From NCBI GenBank assembly GCA_006384855.1, contig VCJN01001952.1, positions 1-64,000 on the forward strand: a DNA stretch of 64,000 bases, given 5' to 3'. Within the stretch, counting starts at the first letter, position 1; each line of letters opens with the position of its first letter. A program made the position numbers and the translations under genes. Of the stretch, positions 34,910 through 45,699 are shown one piece after another. This DNA is from Tetraselmis striata. Its lineage: Eukaryota; Chlorophyta; Chlorodendrophyceae; Chlorodendrales; Chlorodendraceae. The notes below the pieces were generated by a model. It did no database searches. It was given only the letters and a program-made list of their open reading frames with translations, and was not told the origin of the DNA.

Positions 34910-36365
34910 TTAGAACTGCGTCCAGGAGGGCACAGACACGCCGTTGGTGGCGAAGGTGACGTTGTAGGGGTCGGCGATGTGGTCGAACAGGTTGTCCACG
35001 GGGCCCTTGCCGGTGGCGGCGTGCTGGCAGATGAAGCCGAAGAAGGCGACCATCGCGAGGCGGCCGTTCTTGATCTCCTTGAGCTTGTACTCCTCCAGCT
35101 TGGCGGCGTCACCCTTGGAGAAGCCAAAGGGGTCGAACAGCTTGCCACCGGGGTAGCCGTTGCCCATGCCCTGGAGAGCCTCAGCGATGCCGAACTTGTC
35201 GTCAAAGTTGGGGTCGTTCTGGGATCCGGGGTTCTTGAAGTCCATGATCCGCTTGGTCTCGACCCAGCCCATCATGAACAGCTGGGTGAACAGAAGGGTG
35301 CCGAAGGGGGTCTCGGGGTGGGCCTTGACATAGGCCTCACCGGCATCGTACCACTGAGGGAAGTCAGAGCCGGACACCTTGGCGGCCACCTACGGAAAAT
35401 AAGCACACATGCCACATTCGTAAGCCGTAGTCAGGCAGACAAGCCATTACAGCGAAAAGCTGCAGCCTGCAGGTATGGGCGGGGTCGGATGTCGAGGGGT
35501 GGGCGCACCCCCGGGATGAGGATGCCAGCCACCGCGGCCATGGCCCAGCGGCCGTGGATCAGCTCGGCCTGCACGAAGTACTTCAGGATCTCGGGGTCAG
35601 AGCCGAGGCCCAGGGGGTCGAACCCGTAGTCGCCGACCAGGCTGCGCAATGGGAGGTCGAGGGGGGGCAGTGTCAGCTCGCTCGCAGTGCTGGGAGACGC
35701 TGCCACCGGGTCAGCAGCTAATGCGTTCTCTGTGTATCTCTCAATTCCGTCGCCTTTTGGGGACGGAAGGAAGCGAGGCGGCGAGGCGCAGGCTCACCTG
35801 CCGTCGAGGTGGGCCGGGGGCGCGTTGCCGGGGTACCACACCGGGCGGTCTGCGGACATAGTCACGCGGGCCTGCAGGCACAAAGGGCGCGCTAAGTGAA
35901 TGGCCCGAGCACTCGGACGGGGTCCCCCGCCCCGCAAGTCTGAAGTAATCGACCGGAAAAACAGTAGCGGCTATACTGATTCAGCTCAGCTGGCAACGAG
36001 GCTGCAACCCGCCGAAGACTGCCCACTGGCAAGCTGAACCGCACAGGCCACCAACGTCTCCGTCCGCGACAAACAGCCACGTGCTGAGAGGATCTACCCG
36101 GCTGCATAAGTGAGCTCGAGGAGCCGACTAACACCGCGACTGGTGTGTTGCGGTCGCTTCAGTGCCAAGTGTTGGGGGAGCCGCAAGGGTGTGCGCAGAG
36201 TCGCCCGGCTGAATAAGTCACCGCCGCGGCTGACGCCAGCGTCGTCGAGTGTCGCCGTCAGCAATCGAGCATCAGCGTCGCCGTTCCCATCGACTGCAGA
36301 AGGGGCGCCATGATAGACGAGCGCCATCCCGCCGAAACGTGCCCGACCCCGCCGGGGCGGTATTG

Positions 36366-36399
<34 letters not shown>

Positions 36400-36528
36400 G
36401 GTAGGCGGAACTGGGGCGGCAGAGCTCACCTGGACGCGCACATTGCGGGCGCGGACAGACTTGCCGGTAAAGGCCGTGGCACGGGTGGCCACGGCTGCGA
36501 CAGAGGAGGCACCGACGAGAGCAGCCAT
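34910..36528 (-). CDS. Photosystem I light-harvesting chlorophyll a/b-binding protein (Lhca type)
   Basis: A thylakoid antenna protein that binds chlorophyll and carotenoid and passes energy to photosystem I. Four exons join in phase to 261 residues: 36528-36430, 35871-35798, 35641-35509, 35389-34910. It has an Ala/Ser/Arg-rich chloroplast transit peptide (about residues 1-37), then [12 protein letters not shown] and [10 protein letters not shown]. Helix B has the chlorophyll-ligand motif ELIHGRWAM, helix C has [13 protein letters not shown], and helix A has [11 protein letters not shown]. The end reads [14 protein letters not shown], the Lhca-style terminus. The [11 protein letters not shown] and [16 protein letters not shown] region resembles the Lhca2/Lhca6 group, which is inference. 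The H in IHGRWAM, rather than Asn, argues against a far-red Lhca3/4-type ligand. Intron 1 has a 31-nt poly-C tract on the sense strand. TTACA (TGTAA on the minus strand) lies at about 34823-34827, 85 bp after the stop. Confidence 0.93.
36367..36397. repeat. 31-nt poly-G tract in intron 1 of the Lhca gene
   Basis: It reads as poly-C on the sense (minus) strand and starts about 32 nt after the 5' splice site. Confidence 0.95.
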
Positions 36529-37519
36529 TACAAAGGTGGATGGAAGGGATGGATGGGGAGAGGCGGAGACGGAGGGAAGGAGATGAGTGGGGAAAGGATG
36601 TGTGGTCGAGAGGTGGTTGCCGTCTGGGTGAAGGCTGTCCTACTGCCCAGTCCCTATTGGCCGCGGGGACTATTGACGAGCCGGGCCTAACAAAGCATAA
36701 ACTACAGGATTCTACGGAAGAGAACCCGAATCCTGCCCGGACAGTCCAGTGCGACCTCTGGCCGGAAATCTGGCGGATTCCTTCAGCAGTACTTAACGAT
36801 GCATTCGCCCAGGTTGTTTGGCCTGCTCGCGATTGGGCGATACGATGCGATGTCACGAAAAGTGCCACCCGTCGGCCGCGGCGCTCAATCATTGGCCGCT
36901 GCGATGAGCGCGCAGCAGGCTATCAATGAAAGGTACCGAATGTCTCCCGAAAACGTCTGCCACGCTGTTGCAGAGCTGGCAGCATGATGGCAACCGAGAA
37001 TATATGGGACGATGCAGCTGCTGTTCGCACGAGGCGTACGATGTAGACCCTCGGCATTACTACGACGTATGTCAAATTTTGCTCGACGTACTGTTAGCAT
37101 AAAATGCTTACCGTGTATTTCATTTCACGTACATGGACACTTTATCGAAGGGGTGCATGTTTTTCGGTCATTGCGAATAGTCAGTGCCGTCAGGCCGTAC
37201 GTTTACGTTCGAATTTGAGAGCCCAATCAAGCCAAGGTGATTCCGCCAGGGTGTCGCAGTGATTTGGTCAGTCACTACAAAGGCTTATCAAATCTAAATC
37301 ACGCGATTGCTGCCAGCGTCATCAAATCGTCTTATCAGTATATTGTAACTGTGCTGCACAATCCTGTGGGACCTGCTGCTTCCACCCCGCACAAGTCAGC
37401 GTCCAAAGGCCTCTGCCTGGCGGGCTACTTCAACCTCTTCGAGCAACCTGCAACTCCAACAGTCCCGCTCTCTCCCTCGTTACCCTTCCGTATCCTCTCC
37501 TCCCCACCCTTCCGCTACC
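36529..37519. promoter_or_regulatory. Divergent promoter region between two Lhca genes
   Basis: 991 bp separate the start codons of the head-to-head antenna genes, so both promoters must lie here. The middle (about 36960-37350) is relatively AT-rich. TATATTG occurs near 37337. The 37520 gene starts in the favourable context CTACCATGGC. No specific light-response element could be assigned with confidence. Confidence 0.55.
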
Positions 37520-38558
37520 ATGGCTGCCCTCACCTCTTCTCGCGCCTTCGTGGCCCCCACCGCCCGCCCCGCCGCGGGCCGCCGTGTCGGTGCCGCTCGC
37601 CGTGTGATGGCACCCGTCCAGGCCGCCTCCACCGGCAACTGGCTGCCCGGCTCCCCCAAGCCCGCCTACCTGGAGGGCCTGCCCGGGTATGTCCTGCAAC
37701 AAGTCTGCGCAAACCGTATGCCAGTCGTGCACCGCGCCGACCTGGAAATCTGTGTCCTCGGATCGGGAGTCTATGTGTCGACCCAAAGCAGCTTATATGT
37801 CGCTGGCTATGCTGCGCGGGACAATGTCAGCCGAGTGTTGTTTGCTCGCCATGTCGCCGTCTAACATATTGCGTGCCTTTTATTTGCAGCAACTACGGCT
37901 TCGACCCCCTGTCCCTGGGCGAGGAGCCCAAGTCCCTCGCTCGCTTCCGCGAGGCTGAGATCATCCACTGCCGCTGGGCTATGCTCGGCGTCGCCGGCTG
38001 CCTCGCCGTGGAGGTTCTCGGCCAGGGTGACTGGTACAGCGCGCCTCTGTGGGTAAGCTCTCAGCAAGCCCACCTTATCTGCAGCCGTGGCGCTGCGACT
38101 TCTCACGTGCAGCAAGTGCTTGCGTGTCACGCCAAAACCTTGTGTCGGGGTCGATTTATTAAATATCTACATCCTTGTCGCGACCTCAGGCCGTGAACGG
38201 CGGCAACGCCACCTGGTTCGGCGCCGAGATCCCCTTCGACATCAATACCCTGACTGTCGTCGAGTTCGTTCTGATGGCCGGCGCCGAGGCCAAGCGTAAC
38301 GAGGAGACCGACCCCGTGAAGCGCTGCTACCCCGGCGGTGCCTTCGACCCCCTGGGCTGGTCCAAGGACGCCGCAAAGTTCGAGGAGCTGAAGCTCAAGG
38401 AGATCAAGAACGGCCGGCTCGCCATGTTCGCCTTCCTGGGCTTCGTCGCGCAGCACGCGGCCGTCGGCGGCTCCCCGCTGTCCAACCTGTCCGCCCACCT
38501 GGCGGACCCCGGCAACGTGACCTTCGCCTCCAACGGCGTGTCCGTGCCCGGTCTCTAG
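37520..38558 (+). CDS. Photosystem I light-harvesting chlorophyll a/b-binding protein (Lhca1-like)
   Basis: A second Lhca antenna protein, 232 residues, with three exons in phase: 37520-37686, 37890-38052, 38190-38558. The Arg/Ala-rich transit peptide ([20 protein letters not shown]) ends near residue 36. The mature start reads [19 protein letters not shown], then [10 protein letters not shown]. The three helices are [24 protein letters not shown] and [18 protein letters not shown], the short loop before [10 protein letters not shown] and the HLADP end follow the plant Lhca1 pattern, so Lhca1 is the likely group by recall. It is divergent from the other Lhca gene, and the two loci share no intron positions, which suggests an old duplication or independent recruitment rather than a recent tandem copy. 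No clean TGTAA was seen within 100 bp of the stop. Confidence 0.93.
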
Positions 38559-39180
38559 ATTCATAAATCAGAAAATGTACAACATATAACGAACTTAATT
38601 TTGTAGTTACGGTCTGAAACAAGAAAATACTCTCCAAATTGTGTCGCCGTGTCTTGCCGCGATGTGCATACGAACTACGCATACACAGAGGAGATTGGCG
38701 CATGCGTTTGCATTTTCCAATGGGGATCTTAGCAGGGTGCCTGCAGTGTACACAGGAGCATGCAAAACTCAGCATGTCCAACTCACAAACAAGGCAGTGT
38801 CAGATTGCGCCTTTTCCGTGTGGAATAGGGGTGCCACAAGAGATTCAGTTATGATGTGTGAACTGCTGGAGTGTCAGTCCACCATAGCCCCTGTTGCACA
38901 GTCTCACTTCCACAACATGTTTTGTTCTTCTGCCTATTTTCATCACATGCATGCATGGCATCAACCAAAAAGTTCATTTTTTACATCTGCCCATCATACC
39001 GCCTGATTACAACTGTGGTCATGAAATTACTCGCAGTGCCTGCGAAGCCTCAGTGCCTTGATATGCCTCTATGCTTAATGTTAATGTCGCGTGTCCTTGT
39101 CGTCGCCCGTGCTTAATTATAATTGGTCTTCAGTACGTCGTTTCCTTTCGATGCCTTCACTCCAACATGCATGGCCCGTG
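38559..39180. other. Intergenic DNA between convergent Lhca and carrier genes
   Basis: 622 bp, AT-richer than the flanking exons, presumably containing both 3' UTRs. Open frames at 38639-39116 have no domain. Confidence 0.5.
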
Positions 39181-41574
39181 TCAATTCCAATGGAGGTACT
39201 CGTTGATGTTCTCATACACCACCAGGGTGAACCCAAACTGCAGCGCGGTGCGCATGACGCGCGGCCCGACGCCTTGGAGCAGCGTGCGCGCGCCGCCCTC
39301 GTCCAGAAGCTCCTGCGTGTGCTCCGCGATCGTCCTGCGCGCCTCGCCGGGGCGGGCGCGCTCCGCCTGCACGCGCGTCTTGATGATGTCCACAGGGTTG
39401 GTGCAGAAGGAGGCGGGGATGCCCGCCATGGTGCCCGTCAGCATGATCCAGCCAGAGCCTGCAAGCGCGCGGCCCCCGGCACGATACCATCAGCACAACA
39501 AATGTCGCAACACGGCCAGCTCGCGTCTCATCAACCGCCAAACGTATTAAGGGGTGGCATGACATGCAATGTGGTCCAGGCGCAAGTGTGAATCCTTGCA
39601 AATCCATGGGTCCACGCCGCCTTGCACAGCGTACGCCCCGAGCCGAAAGGCGTACATTTAAAATTCACGTGCGTGACGCATGCGTGACTATTTCGTGAAT
39701 GTCAGGAAAATCGAAACATATTGCTCTGCGGGCATGCAGAATTGAATAAGGTATTGAATTGAAATACGCCGTTCACAACATCGTTCACCCTTTCACTTCT
39801 GCAGGTTTATCCTTTTCCACGTTTGGTGTAGGGGCAGGGCGCATTGATTTCGGATCTTTGGTGCTGTAATAAGCCTGAAAAGTATGCCTAAATGCCGATA
39901 GCACGTACGCTGTGTCCGGAAGAAACATGAACTCATCAGCATGGATGCCAAGTATGCCTCCACCGTCTCTGCGAGGAACTTCTCCACACACAGCGTACGT
40001 ACCAGGCAGATAGACGTACATTCAAAATCCACGCCCGTGATTATACATCCGTGTAGTGTTGGTGTATACTAGAAAACTTGAAAAATGATTGCCCGACTTG
40101 CAGTATTGACACTTTTAGTTCAAATGCGCCATTCACAACATCGCTCCCCCTTTTAACTTTCCAGGTTGAGCCTCCCCGTCTTGCATAGGGGTGGTTCGTG
40201 TTGGTTTCGGATCCTTGGGTCTGTAATACTTACTCCTATAAATGCTGATAATACGAACGCCGTTTCCGGGAGGGGATGGGGCGGCATGGACGGGAGGCGC
40301 ACTGAGCAGCGGCGGCCGCGGCAGATGGGGCGGAGGGCTCTCACCACTCAGGCCGTGCGCGGCGAGGGACGCCTTCAGGAAGCCGTAGATGGGGAAGTAC
40401 ATCGCACTGAACGTCATGTCGCGCGCCGCGCAGACGGACGCGCCGCGGTACAGCCCCCGCAGCCCGAGCTCACGGAGGACCTGGCGGCCGGGGGCAACCC
40501 AGTCAGATGCGCGCCCGGGACTGCAGCGACGGTCCGCGCGGTGCGGCGCTCTGCCACAGTGGTGGCCTCTGTTCCGGCTGGGCTGGGCGCTACCTCAAGC
40601 ATGTCCGCCGCCTGCGAGCCGGCTCGGCTCTCCACCACCAGCACCGCGGGTGCTGCCATCCGGCGCCCCCCGACGCCCGTCGATGCCGACAACTCCCCAA
40701 GCTCCGCGCCCCCCGTCTCCACCTCGCCTGACTCCGACATGGAGCCCGCCAGCACCAGCTGCCGAGCCGGCGGGTGGCTGGTGAGGGCCGCGGCACCGGG
40801 CCGCTCCTTGCTCGCGCCGATCATCTGCATCTGGATCTTCACAATTTCCCGCGGGTTGCTGAAGACCACCTGCGAAAACCGCCACGCGCTGCTCCATCAG
40901 CAGGCCAGCCAGCCGCGCCGCATCGCCGGCCCCCCCCCCCCCCCTCCCTCTGCCTGGCTTGCCGGCGGGCGAACACATGGCAGGATCGCAGTCGTGGCGG
41001 TGGCTCACCTGGCACATGCCCGCAAACAAGCCAGCCGCAATCTGCCCCAGCGGCGACACCGTACCCAGAGCCGGGTCCGCCAGCAGCCCCAGCATGTACT
41101 CATTGGCGCTCAGCTTGGCCGCCTTGTCCGGCCACACCCCAATCAGCTGCGCCAGCAGGCCGTTGTACAAGCCGCCCACGCCCTCCTCGCGCAGGATCGT
41201 GGCAAAGCAGTCCCATGCGCTGCTGTAGGAGGTGGAGCCCTCCGCGCGCATGCCGTGCTTGGCGTTCCTCTGCGCCTGCATGCGCGTCTTCACGACGTCG
41301 ATGGGGTATACTGCCGCGGCGCCAGCGCTCCCTGCCAGCCCCCCTGTGTACCATTGACGCAGCTTACTTAAGGCGTTACTTAGTGGCCTTACTAGTGAGT
41401 TTTGCGAGTACACCGAGAGGCATGCAGACCGACCCGCCTGTTTTTTATTTCCAGACACCCCTCCATTGGACGGGGCGACACGGTACCCTTCCTGGCGGAA
41501 TTGTGCGCTGCCAGCAGAAGCGCCGAGCGCCGCGATGGTGTGAAGGGAAAACGCGCTGGTCCGGAGGGGGCGCG

Positions 41575-41605
<31 letters not shown>

Positions 41606-41977
41606 CGTCGTCGGCAATTCCGTACCAGTGACGACGTGGCGCAGCGCTGTCACCCCCAGGCTGGCGCCGCTGTGCCCGCCGCCCGCCGCAGCCACCGCGT
41701 GCCCAGCAGCGGCCAGCGCCGGCAGCGGTGACAGCGCAAGCAGCGCCGCGCCCGCCGTCAAAGCTACACCCACCGGCAGCGCGGCCGCGCAAGTGCCATC
41801 GCTCCGGTCGGCCGGCGGTGGCCGGCCGCTGCTGACGTGGACAGCGCCCAGGCGGCGTAGCCCTGCCAGCGCCGCGCGCCTACCGCCTCGGCACCGGTCC
41901 GAAGGGTCTCGCCAAACGCATGCCGGAGCGGGTCTACTCACGGGACGTTGCGGCCGGTAGACGGTCGCCAGCGCCAT
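39181..41977 (-). CDS. Mitochondrial carrier family protein (SLC25, aspartate/glutamate carrier-like)
   Basis: An inner-membrane (or plastid envelope) solute carrier. Five exons join in phase to 458 residues: 41977-41626, 41343-41009, 40869-40594, 40480-40345, 39458-39181. The three carrier repeats each begin with the Px[DE]xx[KR] signature: YPIDVVKTRMQ (about 130), NPREIVKIQMQ (about 234) and NPVDIIKTRVQ (about 387). Repeat 2 includes a low-complexity insertion of about 60 residues (RPGAAALTSHPPA to AADMLE) before LRELGLRGLYRG. The motifs RDMTFSAMYFPIYG and ALQFGFTLVVYENI are those of the Aralar/citrin group, but no EF-hands precede the carrier domain, so the substrate is uncertain. The first ~115 residues are Arg-rich then Ala-rich, possibly a targeting sequence. 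A strong GTGAGT donor near 41940 suggests an alternative, shorter first exon. Confidence 0.85.
39627..40250. repeat. Diverged ~360-bp tandem duplication in intron 4 of the carrier gene
   Basis: The text CAGCGTACG...CGTACATTTAAAATTCACG at 39627 recurs at 39991. TTCACAACATCG with the following 110 bp (39771) recurs at 40131. The two copies are clearly diverged. They lie wholly within the last intron. Confidence 0.8.
41576..41605. repeat. 30-nt poly-G tract in intron 1 of the carrier gene
   Basis: It reads as poly-C on the sense (minus) strand and starts 20 nt after the 5' splice site at 41625. Confidence 0.95.
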
Positions 41978-44900
41978 CACGCCTGGATGGAGTCGTCGAC
42001 TGCCCTGTACGGACTAGCGGGCGCGATGTCTGGTCAGAATTCGACGACGATTATTCTATTGGCGACACGTGACAATCGCGGCGGGCGCGGTCGGGCTGGA
42101 AGGGCCGGGAGGGACTGGGCATGGCTGCACGGTGCGGCAGAGGCACCTCGTGTACATTGTGGGGGCGAGGTAGCGACAGGACAAGCAGGCATCGAGTCGT
42201 CGGGCGCGAGGCAAGCAAGACCGTACTCCTACTCGTGACAGCATGTGAAGCGGGTGCCGGTGGAAACACTTCGTGGAGCCCTGGTGGCGCTCCGACTGAA
42301 GATGCACCGAACTGGCGGCGGGAAAAGGTAGGGGGCAACACGGTCACGTACGGGCTTGTACCTGTCGAGCAGTCCCCTCGTGGACCTGTGATATTATGGC
42401 CAGGCAGGAGGCTGTCTTGCAACCCGCTGGGCTGTCTTGCACTTCGGTGGGGACAGGCGCTGTGCTACGCGGCATGGAGCGGGACAATAACAATTTCAGC
42501 ACTTCTCCACCACAGCGCGGTCCATTTCGCCGCGCCGAGCTGTGGTGACAGTGGCCGCGAAGTGATGTTTCGAAGGAGCGCCACGGTGCGCGCGACGCGC
42601 GCTCTCCGCTGAGCAAGGCGGCGTTTAATTAGACATTAATTTAATTAATCATTCCAGCGCGCCTGTCGACAGCAGCTGCTAAAGCAGCGCTGAAGAAGCG
42701 TTGCCCACCAACGGGCAACAACCGCAGGAGCAACGGAACAGGAAGATCAAGCGACACTACGTCAGGGTGTGGTGGGCCACGGGGGTCGTAGGAACCTCGG
42801 CTATCCGACTACAAATAGTTAGGATACTATTAGGATGTACGCAAGATATCCAGCTCGATTCCGCCGGCTACTGGTTGTATACTCGTTGAGATATCGTCAA
42901 GACTCTCGCCTCGCCTCCACCGCCCGCTCTTGCTACCTGCAACTTTGCCCGGTCGCACTATAGGCATTCCGGACGTGCCGGTGCGCAGTGTAGTGCGTAA
43001 TGTGCTCGTGGCGCTGTCAAGGCGTGTCAATGCCCAAGACTCACCTATCGGAAGCGTTCAATTTGCCCAGAAACACCGTGTGTATGCATGTTTCGAGACC
43101 CGCCTGGAGTAGGGCCTCCTACTTGGCGAGGCGCTTGGCGACGACAACGAGCCAGTGCCTCCACGTTCGGTTCTAGTACGCGTGCCGGTGCACGAGTCGC
43201 TATTCCGCGCCCCGAAACACGCACCACCAACCCCGGAGCAGCGTCGACATCTACGGCCGGACGACGCCAGCCACCGCAAGCCAACAAGCCGACCCCCGCT
43301 GCTTGGCAACTCGGTGCAGCGTGAACGAGCCGCACGTGCAGCAGTGATGGAGATGGTGCAAGGGATTGCCGCTCGCATGGACGGCGTCGAGTAGTCGTTG
43401 GCGGGCCTCAAGCGTCCCGCCCCCGCATCGCGGGGCGGGGGTGCCCACCTATTATGTGCACCAACCAACCGCATGCTCCACCAATGCCGTACGGTTCGAT
43501 GCGTCTTACGCCGCGGCTTCGAGTGACGTTCGCCTCACACCTTAAGCAAGGTGGCACCCGCCGCCAGGCAGCGGCCCACCAGCAGGAGCGGAGGATCCTG
43601 GGTGCGGCAGGCCCGGCGGCACTACCCCCACCTCCACGTGGTGGGCGCTGGTAAGCCCTAAGACCCGTATCCGGCTGGATGCGGCAGGGGGCTGAGCGGG
43701 GTGGCCGGTTAAGGCGGGTCCTTGGATCCTGCGACGACCGGGGAGCCCTACGGGGGGCTTTTTAAAAAATACTCGTAGTCATGGTAGCGCCTGATGCCGC
43801 CGCCGGGTAGCATCCCTGTACGGGGGGCTGCTAAAACTAATTCATGTACGACCTTGGCCTTGCGTCGGCCTCTCCGAGATCCGCCTACGGGTGGAGAGGG
43901 GGGTCTGTACGACTCGGACGAGGGCAGCCTACTCGCGAGGGCTGTTCGCAATAAAATCTTGTTCTCGTCCCTCGGTACGACCCGAGACCGACCTGCAGGA
44001 GATCTGACGTACCCCCCACCCGTATGTGTTCCATCTGTAAATCACTCGAATCCCGGCCTAGTACAGCGGAGTGTTCGGCAGCGCCCTGCGGCCGACCCGT
44101 TCGAAACACCCGGCAAACCCTCAGCCGTCCCGTGAGAACGGGCGAGGGCGGCGAGCGCGAGGAGACAGGAGCCCGGCACTTAAAGGCGGGGCGGGCGTTC
44201 GAGGGCGGAGAGGCCGGGCATGGCAGCGACTCAGAGGCCAGGAGACAGCAGCCGAAGTGCCCTGAGGGAGTCGCAGACATGCAGCGAGAGGAGTCAGCTG
44301 GCGGTAAGCTCGGTCTGACCCCGGACAGGGGGCTACAACGACGAGGCGCGCTGCGGAGGCGAGCGGCGCGGGCGAGCATGACCGGCATTGATGCCGATCA
44401 CGGAGCGACGACACGCGGACGGGGGGGGCGGGGGGGGGGGGGGGGGGGGGGGCGGGGGTGCCCGCCTTTCCACCTCCAGACCCCCTTGGGGATCCTACCG
44501 CAAGAGCTCAGGCGGGCGAGATGGGGGCAGCATCGGCGGACCGCGGCCGAGGCCGGCGGACCGCCACAGCCGGCGTGGCGGTGGGGCGATCAGCGCCGCG
44601 AACTGCGGGATACTTTCAGCGATGGCGGCAGATGGAGCCAAGACGCACGACGACCGAAGATTGCGCGGTGCCGGTGCATTGCCAATGTACAGGAAAACCT
44701 TTTCGGGGGTGGGGCGAGTACTGCATTCGTAATCCCCGTATTGCCAATTAGCGGTAGTCGCTCGTACTGGCGACTACCCGTAGTTATCTGAAAGTAACAC
44801 GGCTACTTATTATCACGTGATGGAAGGAGGCGGGGCTTGGAAACGAAAGAGGATGGCCGGAAGCCGGAGCTATAATTACGCTATGTGTGTTCCCTACTAT

Positions 44901-45095
44901 GGTTTGAGATGGCAGGCCCTAAGAGCAACTCAGTCTGGGCGGTGGAGAGCAGCAGACTAGCACGTTGTAATCAATTTCAATTTTAATTACGCAAGGTACG
45001 CAAGGTGCGGTACCCCCCCCCGCCCCCCCCCCCCCCCCCCCCCCCGGTTGCTGCTCAACGAGCCCGATTCCGCGGACGAACCACTCCCGGATCTC
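41978..45095. other. Gene-poor region with weak coding relics
   Basis: No intact gene is supported. Around 43030-43660 (+) protein-like text (HESLFRAPKHAPPTPEQRR, then ERAARAAVMEMVQGI) resembles the linker or gag-like part of an element, but its family is not identifiable. A strong GC hairpin (CCCGCCCC-loop-GGGGCGGG) sits near 43418. A poly-G tract interrupted by single C bases lies at 44421-44452, and a poly-C tract at 45023-45045. The first ~300 bp may hold the carrier gene promoter. Confidence 0.3.
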
Positions 45096-45600
45096 CGTTG
45101 CGATCCCGCGGCAACCGATCTGGGCGCCGCCCCAACCATAAACTTTGCACCGAGGGCACAGGCTCCGTCGGACGAGGTCGGGATCGTGTCCGTACAAGCA
45201 CATGTATTCCGGGCGGCGAGTCATGTATCCACTAGCACACCCCCGTCCAGGCAGCCTAGCGCACCACCTCCCGCCCACCCCGTAGCCCTACCTCCTGCCC
45301 ACTTCGAAGACACAAAGCGATCATGGCTGGCTCCGGGCGCGTGTATGTCCCGGGACGGCGGCCAAGAGGTCCACCCTCGCGACTGCCGCCCGATTGACTG
45401 CATCCATCAGGGATTCGCATTTTGCTGACACCATACGCCTTTGCGGCCAAACCCGCTCAGATAGGAAGGCAGCTTAGTCAAAATAGAATGCCTTAACAAT
45501 GTACGTTTCTCCCGAGCTCGTCCGACGGAGCCTGTGCCATCGGTGCGAAGTTTATGGTTGGGACGGCGCTTAGATTGGTGGCTGCGGGGATGTCACGAAG
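45096..45600. repeat. Inverted repeat of a Cys-containing coding fragment
   Basis: 45096-45190 and 45509-45600 are diverged inverted copies. Read outward-facing, each gives a similar peptide (for example DLVRRSLCPRCKVYGWGGAQ on the minus strand). The ~320-bp centre is unique. The product is not recognised; the CxxC might be half of a zinc-binding site. Confidence 0.6.
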
Positions 45601-45699
45601 ATCCCGCAGCATGCCGCATGCGCAGCCGTAGCGATCGCGACCCGACACCATCACCGCAGCATAAAGAGATACTTCTGGCGCTACGGGCGGCCGCGGTGT

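Noticed and set aside
40595-41980. Single 461-residue carrier ORF
   Set aside because: It reads through introns 1-3, including a 30-nt G tract; the in-phase five-exon model is preferred.
43410-43450. GC hairpin as a transcription terminator
   Set aside because: Intrinsic terminators are not used by nuclear RNA polymerase II, and no gene ends here.
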